Source: Amyelois transitella
Taxonomy: Eukaryota > Arthropoda > Insecta > Lepidoptera > Pyralidae
DNA length: 64,000 bases
Direction of reading: 5' to 3'
Assembly (NCBI RefSeq): GCF_032362555.1
Contig: NC_083531.1
Span: forward strand, 3,286,001-3,350,000
Part shown: piece by piece, positions 39,401 through 49,251 of the stretch
Layout of the letters: each line of letters begins with the position of its first letter
How positions within the stretch are numbered: the stretch's first letter is position 1
Program-made: the position numbers and the translations under genes
Notes under the pieces: model-generated
The model's database searches: none
Seen by the model: only the letters and a program-made list of their open reading frames with translations
What the model was told of the DNA's origin: nothing

Positions 39401-39924
39401 GCACTAAATAATGTATGGTTTATTGAAAAAAGTGGGATTACTAAATCTGACATTATGGAAAAAATAAAATCAAAAATTAAAATCGATATCAGTGTCTCTA
39501 ATATTATAAATGCAAAAGTTTGTATGTCAGTATGGATGTTTGTTACTCTTTCACACAAAAACTACTGAACCGATTACGATGAAATTTGGTATGTAGGTAG
39601 CTGAAGACCCAGAATAACATAAAGGCTACTTTTTATCTCAGAGTTCCCGCGGGATAGATTCCACGCGGATGAAGTCACAGGCGGCCTCTAGTAAGTAATA
39701 TATTAATTTTTTTCTTCAGGATGCAGTTTTATTTAAAACATCTGCTACATTACAGTTGTATTTATGAGATCCCAAAATTCCTTGTTACAGTTACTTAAAG
39801 AAAATGGGTATTTCCTTACCTGAACACCGGTCAAATTCTCATATATTCTATACCAAGCATCAGGGATCCTGGATAGCTTGCCTTCGGTTTGCAAACAAGA
39901 CCGACAAGCCCGGATATCCAGCAT
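21408..39924 (-). CDS. ZAD-C2H2 zinc-finger protein, 855 aa, 17 exons
   Basis: Exons (5' to 3'): 39924-39820, 39077-38943, 38500-38383, 37663-37469, 35162-34949, 34337-34160, 33631-33501, 31933-31810, 30695-30579, 30091-29943, 28998-28921, 28526-28388, 27872-27745, 26857-26749, 25100-24987, 22587-22396, 21749-21408. All have AG and GT borders, phases agree throughout, and the sum is 2568 nt. Exons 1-2 encode a ZAD domain (CRSCLQTEG, then DGYPNFLCVLC, then AFRKKARRAFYVL), the N-terminal Zn-binding dimerisation domain common in insect transcription factors. Exons 4-5 are acidic. Exons 6-17 carry about 15 C2H2 fingers, some atypical (exons 14-16 are Cys-rich). At least five fingers are split by introns. 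The last exon adds about 80 residues beyond the final finger, ending KIRTKS. ZAD zinc-finger proteins are usually nuclear DNA-binding regulators; no orthologue name is offered. Confidence 0.88.
21845..22040 (+). mobile_element. SINE-B fragment joined to a LINE tail
   Basis: An RTE tail (21795-21842) ends directly at this copy, in intron 16 of the ZAD gene. Confidence 0.8.
22051..22328 (-). mobile_element. Helitron-like element, ZAD-gene intron 16
   Basis: Starts 70 bp before the exon 16 donor; 3' end near GTAGCTGTGCCCGCGACTTC. Confidence 0.7.
22616..22997 (+). mobile_element. SINE-B with doubled head and doubled tail
   Basis: GTGCCGTGTGGTTCCCG occurs twice at the start, and the last about 90 bp are repeated at 22905-22997. 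It starts about 28 bp from the exon 16 acceptor. Confidence 0.8.
23214..24757 (+). mobile_element. Mariner element and flank inserted in a SINE-B copy
   Basis: A minus-oriented SINE-B stops at about 23213 after CATCGCCTAAAAGAAG and resumes at 24758 with GCCTATCCCTTAGTCGCC. The 1.54 kb between holds the transposase. A 3' end candidate (CCTGCTACTTTCTTGACAG, near 24511-24530) has no clear inverted partner on the 5' side, so the 5' terminus may be lost or altered. About 25 bp of the SINE is missing at the junction. Confidence 0.7.
23399..24472 (+). CDS. Mariner transposase, 357 aa, intact frame
   Basis: The ATG at 23399 gives MDKNIEQRVCLKFC, the usual mariner N-terminus; the open frame extends further upstream but without likeness to the family. 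A helix-turn-helix region (KMLQKAYGEST, then AYEWYKAFKSGR, then LPRSGRPSTS) precedes the catalytic core. Catalytic acids are present: VTGDETWVYEFD, LHHDNAPSH and MAPADFFLFP, with 34 residues between the second and third (DD34D). It ends FEGDKINLDE and stop, the expected length for the family. It lies on the opposite strand within intron 15 of the ZAD zinc-finger gene. No stop or frameshift is seen, so it may be young. The subfamily is not assigned. Confidence 0.92.
   Translation: MDKNIEQRVCLKFCIANGISCSESLKMLQKAYGESTLSKTRAYEWYKAFKSGRDVMEDLPRSGRPSTSATEVNIAKVKEIVTENPHSTLREIATELSVSHESIRTILTNNLGMKHVAARLVPKDLNFFQKLNRLRVAEDMLERVNSDPTFMKRIVTGDETWVYEFDMQTSQQASEWRLPTEPKPKKPRQSRSKVKVMLTVFFDYRGVVHSEFLPEGQTVNKEYYLSVMRRLREQIRRKRPDLWKENSWILHHDNAPSHKAIIVNEFLTKHSTNTIEQPPYSPDMAPADFFLFPKLKLPLRGTRFQSVEDIKENSRRELTSIPETAFKKCFDDWIIRWRKCIVSKGAYFEGDKINLDE
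25430..26036. mobile_element. DNA element with about 107-bp terminal inverted repeats
   Basis: The left end TACAGGGTGACATTTAAAAC is mirrored at the right end by GTTTTAAATGTCACCCTGTA, and similarity runs about 107 bp. The left arm has an extra 27 bp forming a local palindrome (GAGCCG, then CGGCTC). Flanks are TATA-rich. A second CAGGGTGAC terminus inside (about 25574) suggests nesting. No coding capacity was seen. It is in intron 14 of the ZAD gene. Confidence 0.75.
26046..26739 (-). mobile_element. Helitron-like element, copy in ZAD-gene intron 14
   Basis: On the minus strand it starts TCTATACTAATATTATAAAG and ends with GCGGGCACAGCTAG next to T, matching Helitron ends (5' TC, 3' CTAG, A/T target). 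Its start lies about 9 nt from the exon 14 splice site and leaves GTGAGTAT intact. Confidence 0.7.
26872..27125 (-). mobile_element. SINE-B, ZAD-gene intron 13
   Basis: Its tail starts 15 bp from the exon 14 acceptor. Confidence 0.85.
27165..28350. mobile_element. SINE-B cluster around exon 13
   Basis: Copies at 27165-27395 (+), 27915-28090 (+, truncated) and 28090-28350 (-); the last two are tail to tail. Confidence 0.75.
28636..28895 (-). mobile_element. Two adjoining SINE-B copies, intron 11
   Basis: 28636-28845, then a tail-only fragment 28850-28895 that ends 25 bp from the exon 11 donor. Confidence 0.8.
29055..29405 (+). mobile_element. SINE-B pieces, intron 10
   Basis: A tail fragment 29055-29130, a reversed head, then a copy at 29213-29405. 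Confidence 0.75.
29487..29605 (-). mobile_element. RTE-type LINE tail, ZAD-gene intron 10
   Basis: Last about 115 bp only. Confidence 0.75.
30140..30392 (-). mobile_element. SINE-B, full length, intron 9
   Basis: Complete from the (CATA)n tail to ACCACACGGC. Confidence 0.85.
30727..30985 (+). mobile_element. Helitron-like element, intron 8
   Basis: TACTAATATTATAAAGC start; 3' end broken at GTCGCGAGCATC, where a SINE-B begins. Confidence 0.65.
31186..31806. repeat. GTCGT-based satellite abutting the exon 8 donor
   Basis: Irregular array of GTCGT, GTATC and GTCAT blocks, about 620 bp. In gene sense it begins right after the splice donor GTAAGACGTAAGACACG of exon 8 (31933-31810). Long open frames across it on both strands come from the 5-bp period and are not genes. 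Confidence 0.95.
31958..32300 (-). mobile_element. 5'-truncated RTE-type LINE tail, longest copy
   Basis: The minus-strand frame reads LRWFGHAERMNESRLTKQ, then GRPRRTYLDQIKDVL, then YPSGKEA and stop, the C-terminal region typical of RTE-like reverse transcriptases. The 3' end is GGCGTGATTTTATGTATGTA. Only the last about 100 codons are present. It lies in intron 7 of the ZAD gene. Confidence 0.85.
32570..32826 (-). mobile_element. SINE-B directly before minisatellite array 1
   Basis: Its head (GGTGCCGGGAACC) runs straight into the 20-bp array at about 32827. Confidence 0.85.
32840..33495. repeat. 20-bp minisatellite abutting the exon 7 donor (array 1)
   Basis: The unit is close to GATTACATACAACATACAAC, more than 30 units. 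In gene sense the exon 7 donor GTGAGTAATCTTTGTATG runs straight into the array, whose units read GTAATCTTTGTATGTTGTAT. Confidence 0.95.
34620..34872 (-). mobile_element. RTE-type LINE tail, ZAD-gene intron 5
   Basis: Encodes GRPRRTYLDQIKDVLVKG to YPSGKEA; open for 80 codons. Confidence 0.85.
35222..35455. repeat. Same 20-bp minisatellite, opposite orientation (array 2)
   Basis: The unit TGTATGCTGTATGTAATCGT, about 11 copies, is the reverse complement of array 1 apart from one base. It lies in intron 4, about 57 nt from the exon 5 acceptor. Confidence 0.95.
35660..35925 (+). mobile_element. SINE-B, intron 4
   Basis: Nearly complete, moderately diverged. Confidence 0.8.
36559..37446 (-). mobile_element. 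Helitron-like element, longer sister copy in intron 4
   Basis: It is nearly the same as 26046-26739 along its whole length, with one additional segment of about 175 bp (about 36655-36829). It ends about 22 nt from the exon 4 splice donor. Confidence 0.7.
38123..38314 (+). mobile_element. Second Helitron-like family (with 39492-39692 and 53872-54090)
   Basis: ACTAATATTATAAATGCGAA start, core GTATGTCAGTATGGATGTTT and GTGGGTAGCTGAAGA, end CGGACGAAGTCGCGGGCGG. The copy at 53872-54090 is reversed and reaches CTAG-like ends. Confidence 0.65.
38520..38750. mobile_element. Two SINE-B pieces in opposite orientation, intron 2
   Basis: A minus tail 38520-38592 meets a plus copy 38595-38750. The tails point outward, and the pair could fold. 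Confidence 0.75.
38943..39924 (-). other. ZAD domain-encoding exons 1 and 2
   Basis: The ATG at 39924 is chosen because the next codons give MLDIRACRSCLQTEGK, and an in-frame TGA lies five codons upstream. The two zinc-binding Cys pairs are CRSC in exon 1 and CVLC in exon 2. The phase 0 intron between them is about 740 bp and holds a Helitron-like fragment and repeats. Confidence 0.85.
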
Positions 39925-41420
39925 CTTTTTAGCCAATCACGACTATTTGGAGATTCTGAATTAACACATACTTTTACCTACAAATTTTAATACATCAACA
40001 GATATAAGTTCATTACAATAAGAAAAAAAAAACAAACAATAACAACTGTGTATGTAACATGAATTAAAAAGGTTCCTTTATAAGGTTCCAAAGATCATGG
40101 CACAGGGGTTAGTTTGCAGTGCCCATGATTGTGGTCAAATGTACACCTCAGGCTTCATTCCAGACAAAAATAAGCGGGCTATAGCAATCAATAAATAATA
40201 ATGAAAATGAGGTTACAAACTTTCACTATTATGTTACATATGTCCAAAATATAAATCAAATAATTTTCCACAACCCACCTAAGAGTACCACTGGATCCAA
40301 ATAACATTATTTGATATTATTTGCAAAGAAAACCCCCTTTTTGTACGTATCAAATACATATAACCAAAATAAAACAACTTAACACGAATTTTAGTTCAGT
40401 AATATAAGAATAATAATAAAATTCCTATTAATTTGCAATCCAAGTTTTTGATTTCAAAATTTCCAAAACAGAATCAAAACAAACTACCTGGGTACCAAAA
40501 GTGACTCTTTGCAAAAGTGCCAAACTGACTCAAAGCTTTGAAGAACTATCGTATGGAAGTGCCTATACATGTACTTTTCGTGCATAGGTATCTAAAAAAC
40601 AAACCGGAATACCAACATGGCGGACTAGAGATGTTCACTTGTTGTTTAATTGATAATATTTTATCGATCGATGAGTGAGTTAAGATTGCTCATTTCCGAT
40701 CACAGTTGTGACTATAAAGTTAAATGCGTCTGTGATTTGGTTCTACATCGGGAATCCTAACTATCTTGGCTATAATCTAAGGTCCAACAATATTTTATCT
40801 ATCACTTATCTCATTCTGATAAAAAGTGTTTGGAAATCAAATACATTTAATCAATACCCTATGATTCAGATTATAGTTAAATCGGAAAAAAATACTTAAA
40901 CATAACTTAGACCCTAATTTATCAATAAGATTCTATGTTCGATGATGTTCGACACTAGCACCCTTGTTCATGTGTCGATGTCATACACATAATAATCACG
41001 TCTCCCTTGCGAGGTAAACAGAGCCAACAATCTTGAAAAGACTGATAGGTAGGCCACGTTCAGCTAATTGGCTTAATGAAACCTTTGGCGAAAAATCGGC
41101 TCGTGTAAATGGCCCAAAACGCATAGATAAGCAGTATTGCAAGACGTTTGTCGTTTTTAAAACTTTTTTCACTATCAATGTCAACTGTCAAGGACGAAAA
41201 ACCAAGTAAATTCTCAATTTTCAAAAAATGGCTGGCTTGCTTGGTTTCTTTCAAAGAGTAAAGTAATACTGTTTCTTTGCTTGTATTGTAATCTTGTTAG
41301 AGCGTCAGGAATGTTGATCAATGTTATGGGAAATGAATTGTAATTTGAATACATGTCGTTAGTGACACTCTTATTGTAAAATTACAACATGTTATAGTAG
41401 GTAACGTACCTACTTCGAAA
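39925..41420. promoter_or_regulatory. Divergent intergenic region, ZAD gene and BRD8
   Basis: About 1.5 kb separates the two start codons, so both promoters should lie here. Seen: ATGGCGGAC near 40618, TTTATCGATCGATGAG near 40671 (DRE-like, TATCGATA family) and a partial minus-oriented SINE-B at 40985-41085. No TATA box could be assigned with confidence. Confidence 0.5.
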
Positions 41421-44400
41421 ATGAGTTCTATACAAGAGCGATTGCAGCTTAAAAGAGTGCCGTTAGATACTTGGAATATAAGAGAGCAATTATGCCTAGC
41501 TTCTGCCGTGGTCAGAAGTGGCGACCAAAATTGGATGTCAGTGTCTCGCTCGTTAAAAACTATTGGGGAACCGAATAGACCGGCGGATTGGTATTCACAG
41601 AAAAGGTTTGTTTACCATACTTATTCATAAAGTGCCGTGTAGTTCCTGGCAATTTTAAATAAAACCATTCCATATTTTTCCAATGTGAATAGCAATTCAC
41701 ATTATGCAAATATGTTCACTATGTAAACTCTATGAGAGTGCTGAGTCAAAATTGTTTTCGTTCAATCCTACATTTTGCACTTTTACCTACTTCTTGCTAT
41801 TTATTTCTTAGGGCTTGTAGAACTGTATCCGATTCTTTATTGTTCATACCCGGCCCATGAGAAGTGGGAACCTGATTACTCGGTTCTACCCAGTTCCAAG
41901 TGTCCAGTGTATTTTGTGTAAATAATGTGTAAATATTATGGGTATAAATAATAATCGAGAGTTATGTTTCATAGGAATCACAATACCCCCTAAGGGATAA
42001 ACACGTGATAATATGTATGTATGTATAAATGTATTAAAGAATTATATGATCTTTGCCCAACAGTGAGACATAAGCTGAGAAAAAAAAAATTCCTGAAATA
42101 GTTCGATCGCGTTTTCATCCCCTGGGACTGGTTCCTCAGACTTTGTGGGAAAAGGTTTACCTGGGTGCATGCCCTACTCTTACTTCTTTTACGCTCAGAG
42201 AATAGTAAAACTATAAAAAGTTAAAACATATATGAATGTCAAGAGTATATATAATAATGAAGGGAAAGTAGTATGTAGGAATCTGGCAAGTAGAAAGATG
42301 TCTCTGATTACTGAAAAGGGTAATTAATTAAATAAACATATATGGGACAGATTACACAGATTGAGTTGGCCTCGAAGTAAGTTCAAAACTTGACTCAACG
42401 ATACTATATTTCAAAATAAATATTTATATCGATAAACATCCAAGAAAGTGTTTTTTTTTTATTTATGTATGTTTTCAGTTGTGCTGTACAATATGGAGCG
42501 CTTTTGGAGCATGTTGAGACACCCAAACGCAAGAAGCGAAGCTCCGAAGGCGCTGTGGAAACTCCACAGGAGAGCATATTGAAACGGCTCACGCAGGAGC
42601 GCATTGTGGAGATACAGAAGAATTTGGCGGAAATGAACAAACAGTATGAACAGCTGACTGTAAGTAAATAAATTAATACACATACATATAGTCACATCGA
42701 AATCCCTTGCGGGGTAGTCAGGGCCAACAGTCTTGAAAAGACTGAAAGGCCATATTCAGCAGCAGCTTTTGATGGAATTGAAATTCAAATAAATAAAGAA
42801 TCCCAAGTAAATAAGCCTGTCCTTAGTCACCTTTTACGACATCCATAAATAAATATACATATACAGGATAAATTATACGGGACAGATTTAGTAAGCCTGA
42901 AAATGAAATAAGTTCAAAATTTGAGATTCTTCTTGTAGGTGATGGGATAGCAACCTATCACTATTCGAATTTCAATTTCATCATTGAGCCATACAGCTGA
43001 AGTGGCTGTCTACCTCGCATGGGATATAGATGTGACTATATATAATAAGATTGGTAATAAGTTTGAAAATAAGATTGGTAAGTAGTTTTATTGATGTGAA
43101 AAAGTGACAAATAAGACATATTTTAGCTTGCTCAAGACAGTGTATGTATACCAGTCTTATTGTTAAAATAACTTGTTTTCGGGCTAACAATATACATAGT
43201 CCTTGAGATATTTTTTAAGAGGGGTGAAATTACACTTAGCTAAAGGCGGATTCACACCAAGGTAGGCGAACAAATGGGGTTGTTTAGACAAGCTTAGTCT
43301 TGTTTGGTCAGTTAAAATAAACGCCAGTGCCTTTTTAGAGGCAAAGAACGTTTGGCGCGGTGTGTACCCGGCTTAAGAAAGTAGACTTGATCTTGTAGGT
43401 AGATAGTTTTTTTGGCGGGAACACAAACGTCATGTTGTCTGTGTGCAGTTGTAATATTTTTTTTTCAAAGTTTCTGCTTGATTTACTCAATTCATTGAAT
43501 GTGGATTATTTATTATTCTTAATTATGACATTTTCAAATTGTAAAAACGGACTTATTGTTAATAATAACATTATCTTACAGCCTTCCGTTGGGTTAAAAA
43601 TGTTGTGTTTGATAAATTATTGAACATTAAGTGTATGTTGCCAAGCAGGTGTATTGAAAAGTGTTAATAAAGTTTAAGTTGTATTTTTGTTTCTTTACTT
43701 TTATATTAGGCACTCTTGACCTGACCTTTCATTAGGACATCCCTAATTTAAACAAGGCACTTCCTTTTTTCTAGTCTATCGCTTCAAACTTGAAGTGGCG
43801 ATTATTTTTCAGCGCTAAGTACATGTTCATTAATATTGAAAAAAAATGCTGAACCGATTTAGTTACCTGACAAACTTGGCAATTGTTTTAATGATTCCTC
43901 GGCATCTGTCATATTTCATAATAAGCAAATCATCGGATGGAGTTAAGTTATCATGGAACAATCATTTATGCATAGTAATTACATTTATTTACGCCAAAAA
44001 AAAAATTGTTCTTCGTCGTAACACAAATTAAAATACAAGCATAGATTATAAAAAAATTTTTTTACAGAAAACAATATCCGAAGCGCAAAATCCTTTGACG
44101 AGCGAGGACCGTCTTCAAGAGATATGGTCTTCAATAGAGGCGAGCAAGCGGGCGAGGGAGCGAGAGGCGGCTAGGCGGGCCGCCTGGTTGAAAGAAAGAG
44201 AGGAGAGACGCGCCCGAGCCGATAGGACTTGGCGGCCGCAGACTACCACTTCTGGTAACATACAGATATATACATACATTTGATCATGTCTGTATCCCTT
44301 GCGGGGTAGACAGAGTCAGCAATCTTGAAAAGACTGAAAGGCCACAATCAACTGTTTGGCTTAATGATGGAATTGAGATTATAATAGTGACAGGTTGCTA

Positions 44401-47400
44401 GCCTATCGCTTAAAAAGGTATCCCAAGTTTGTAAGCCTATCCCTTAGTCGCCTTTTAAGACATTTATGGGAACGACATGAAGTGGTCTTATTGTTTTTTT
44501 TATTGGTGGTAACGTATAGACGTGACCATATGTTTGTATGTATGTTGAAATAGAAAAAAAAGGCAAAAACTTGTTCTGATTTGATGTGTTGGGCTTGGTC
44601 GTACTTAGAAATTGGTATACAAAATGTATTTTTTATACCAATTTCTTCTTTTGACGGCCTCTGTGGCGCAGCGGTAGTACGCTTGTCTGTGACACCGGTG
44701 GTTCCGGGTTCGAATCCCGGCCAGGGCATGATGAGAAAAGAACTTTCTCTGATTGGCCTGGGTCTTTGATGTTTATCTATATAAGTATTTATTATAAAAT
44801 ACAGTATCGTTGAGTTAGTATCTCGCAACACAAGTCTCGAACTCACTTCGAGACTAACTCAATCAGTGTTATTTGTCCCGTATATACATACATACATACA
44901 TATGATCACGTCTATGTCCCTAGCGGGGTAGACAGAGCCACCAGTCTTGAAAAGACTGATAGGCCACGCTCAGCTGTTTGGCTTAGTGATAGAATTGAGA
45001 TTCAAATAGTGACAGGTTGCTAGCCCATCGCCTGAAAGAGGAATCCCAGGTTTAGAAGTCTAACCCTGTCCCGTATATATTTATTTATTTATTGTATTTC
45101 AGCTACACCAGCGCCCCCCGCCTCTCCGTTGCTGACCTCGCTGCTGAAATCATCACCGGTCGTGACCACGCCGCAGCATATATCGCATCCCGCTAATTCT
45201 ATCGGTAAGTCTTACATACATACATATTGTCACGTCTATATCCCTTGCGGGGAAGACAGAGCCTACAGTGTTGAAAAGACTGAATGGCCACCATGTTCAG
45301 CCATTTGGCTTAATGATAGAATTGAGATTCAAATAGTGACAGGTTGCTAGCCTATCGCCTAAAAAAGAATCCCATGTTTGTAAACCTTAGTCGCCTTTAA
45401 CGACATCCGTGGGAAAGAGACGGAGTGGTCCTATTATTTTTTGTACTGGTGCCGGGAACCACACGGCACAGTAGTTTTTCACATTTTGAAATTTTACAGA
45501 GACAATATCCCCGTCGGCCACAGCGCCCACGTTGTCTATGCTCCTAGAGAAGAACGCGCCATCTGGCGCCACTCAGCATGAAAGTAAACACGCGGCCATA
45601 GAGCATATAAAGAGTCAGTTGGTCCAGATTGAACAGCAGTTGAAAGGTGAGACATTTATAGAACTGTGTTGTCTATGCTCTTGGAGGAGAACGCGCCATA
45701 GAGTATGTCAAGAGTTAGTTTGTAGGTAAGATATTAATGGAACACTAGCTTTGGTGGCGGTCGAGCCGAATCATCGCTCTCGCTACATAATGAATTTGAA
45801 TTATCCAAAGAAAAAGACGAAAAACCAAAAAATATTGACCATATTTTTTTTTAAAGATGCATAAACTAAAAAATAACTTACTTACATACCTACATATAAT
45901 CACGACTATATTAATTGCGTGGTAGATAGAGTCAACACTCTTGAAAAGACTGACAGGCCACGTTCAGCTTTTTGGCTCGATGATAGAATTGAGATTCAAA
46001 TACTGACGGTTTTCTAGACAATCGCCTAAAAGAAGAATCCCAAGTTTATAAGCCTATCCCTTAGTCGCCTTTTACGACATCCATGGGAACGAGATGGAGT
46101 GGTCCCATTCTTGTTTTCTATGCACAGATTGTGGCAAGTGGAAAAATGTAGTCTCTGCCTACCCCACCGGGGAAAGAGGTGCGATTTTATGTATGTATGT
46201 ATGTGTGTATAATGTCGAATATATATATTAATTAATTCCCCCAGCCGGCACGAGTTCCCCCGCGCCGCTAGCGCCGCCCGCGGTGGACATCGACGACATT
46301 GAGATCAAGGCGGAGGACGTTTATGCGTTCCGAGACATCGACATACACATACCGCCCGTCGCCGCTATGCACAAGGCGGCCGTCAGGTATGTTGTTATTT
46401 TGTGAGAAAGGTGAATGTTGTTATCTTGTGAGAAAGGTGAATGTTGTTATCTTGTAAGAAAGGTGAATGTTGTTATCTTGTGAGAAAGGTGAAAGTTGTT
46501 ATCTTGTGAGGAAGGTGAATGTTGTTATCTTGTGAGAAAGGTGAATGTTGTTATCTTGTGAGAAAGGTGAATGTTGTTATCTTGTGAGAAAGGTGAATGT
46601 TGTTATCTTGTGAGAAAGGTGAATGTTGTTATCTTGTGAGAAAAGTGAATGTTGTTATCTTGTGAGAAAGGTGAATGTTGTTATCTTGTGAGAAAGGTGA
46701 ATGTTGTTATCTTGTGAGAAAGGTGAATGTTGTTATCTTGTGAGAAAGGTGAATGTTGTTATCTTGTGCGAAAGGTGAATGTTGTTATCTTGTGCGAAAG
46801 GTGAATGTTGTTATCTTGTGAGAAAGGTGAATGTTGTTATCTTGTGAGAAAGGTGAATGTTGTTATCTTGTGAGAAAGGTGAATGTTGTTATCTTGTGAG
46901 AAAGGTGAATGTTCTTCAACTTTTTTGTTTCTGTAAGCAACTTCTTTGTTTCTTACCCATATGCGTATAATACATACATACACGTCACGTCTGTATCCTT
47001 TGTGGGGTGGACAGAGCAGAACAGTCTTGAAAAGACTGAAAGGCCACGTTCAGCTACATATTTGGGGTTTTGATAGAATTGAGATTCAAATAGTGACAGG
47101 TTGCTAGCCCATCGCCTAGAAGAGAAATCCCAAGTTTATGAACGAAGTTATCCATTAGTCGCCTTTTACGACATCCGTGGGGAAGAGATGGAGGAGTCCT
47201 ATTCTTTTTTATGTATTGGTGCCTGGAACCACACGGCACGGCACGTCAGGTATATTGTTATAAACTAGTCATTGCCGACTGCTTCGTTCGCCCGGCTCCG
47301 TCTATTGCGAAACAGCCATGTCATGTTTAAATTAAAAAAAAAAACGAATCATTGAATAAAATTTAAATTGAATTTTACATCTGATCGCGTTTGTATGATA

Positions 47401-49215
47401 AGTAGTTTGTTTTTTGCAGCTTTATTGCGAAACAGCCATGTCAAGTTTAAATTTTTAAAAAAAGAATCATTGAATAAAATTTAAATTGAATTTTCATCTG
47501 ATCGCGTTCGTGTGATAAGTAATTTTTATTTGCAGCTTTATTGCGAAACAGCCATGTCAAGTTTAAGTTTAAAAAAAAAGAATCATTGAATAAAATTTAA
47601 ATTGAATTTTCATCTGATCGCGTTCATGTGATAAGTAGTTTTTATTTGCAGCTTTATTGCGAAACAGCCATGTCAAGTTTAAGTTTAAAAAAAAAGAATC
47701 ATTGAATAAAATTTAAATTGAATTTTCATCTGATCGCGTTCATGTGATAAGTAGTTTTTATTTGCAGCTTTATTGCGAAACAGCCATGTCAAGTTTAAAT
47801 TAAAAAAAAACCAATCATTGTATAAAATTTAAATTTTACATCTGATCGCGTTTGTGTGATAAGTAGTTTTTTTTTTTGCAGGGCAACAGATAAACCTACT
47901 TTGAAAAAGGAGGACACGGAAGATAATGATACCACACCGGAAGTGAGTGCTGCAGAAGAGATTGTGGACGTGGTTAAGGTAAGATAAAAGGCTACATACA
48001 TACATATATATATATATTAAATAAAATATATATATATTTGTATACATACATCATATAATCACGTCTACATCCCCTGCGGGGTAGACAGAACCAACACTCT
48101 TCAAAAGACAGATAGGCCACGTTCAGCTGTTGAATTGATATTCAAATAGTGACAGGTCGCTAGCCCATCGCCTAAAAGAAGAATCCAAGTTAAAAAGCCT
48201 ATCCCTTACTCGCCTTTTACGACATCCATGGGAATGAGACGACGGAGTGGTTCTATTCTTTCGTTTTATTGGTGCCGGTAACCACACGGAATGAATAACA
48301 TTATTATATGTATAAAAATTATAATTTCTCTCCACTCAGGAGGAGCCAATAACAGAAGAGCAGGAAACGGAAGAAGTGCAAGTTGTTGAAGTTGAAACGG
48401 TAAGTTAAAACTAGAATAGAATAGATTTATTTTTTTATAAAATTGGACACAAGGTATCACTTATTGACGTCACATCACTTAAATCAAAATATATCTACTG
48501 CCGCTTCCAAAGCGCATGTGTAGAAGGAGCGGCGGAACAAACTACACTGCACCCGTTCCCGGCGAATTTTCCAAAAATCCTTTCTTAGCGGTTTATTTAT
48601 TTATTTATTTATTTAAACTTTATTGCACAAAAAACAAAAATGTACAAAAGGCGGACTTAATGCCGTTTGGCATTCTCTACCAGTCAACCAGCTGACCAAA
48701 CAGCGGTTGCCTATATCATAGCAACTATCAATAACATACATACATACATACATAAAGTCACGTCTATAACCCTTGCGTGGCAGACAGAGCCTTGAAAGGG
48801 GTATCAAAAATAGATGTTGGCTGATTCATAGACCTACTCAATATGCTCAAAAATTTGATGACAATCTGTCAAGCCGTTTCGGAGGAGTACGGGAACGAAC
48901 ATTGTGACACGAGAATTTTATATACTTACATAACATATCTATACTAATATTATAAAGCTGAAGAGTTTGTTTGTTTGTTTGAACGCGCTAATCTCAGGAA
49001 CTACTGGTTCGAATTGTTAAATTCTTCTTGCGTTGAATACACCATTTATCGAGGAAGGCTTTAAGCTATATATCGTATATCATCACGCTGCAACTATTAG
49101 GAGCGAAGATATAATGGAAAATGTGAAAAAAAAACCGAGAGAATTATTCATCCTTGAGGGCTTCAATGACGCCCAAAACAACTATTCCACGTGGACGAAG
49201 TCGCGGGCACAGCTA

Positions 49216-49251
<36 letters not shown>

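Noticed and set aside
46388..46915. Possible CRISPR-like array
   Set aside because: The repeats are direct 26-bp units without distinct spacers, in a eukaryotic intron.
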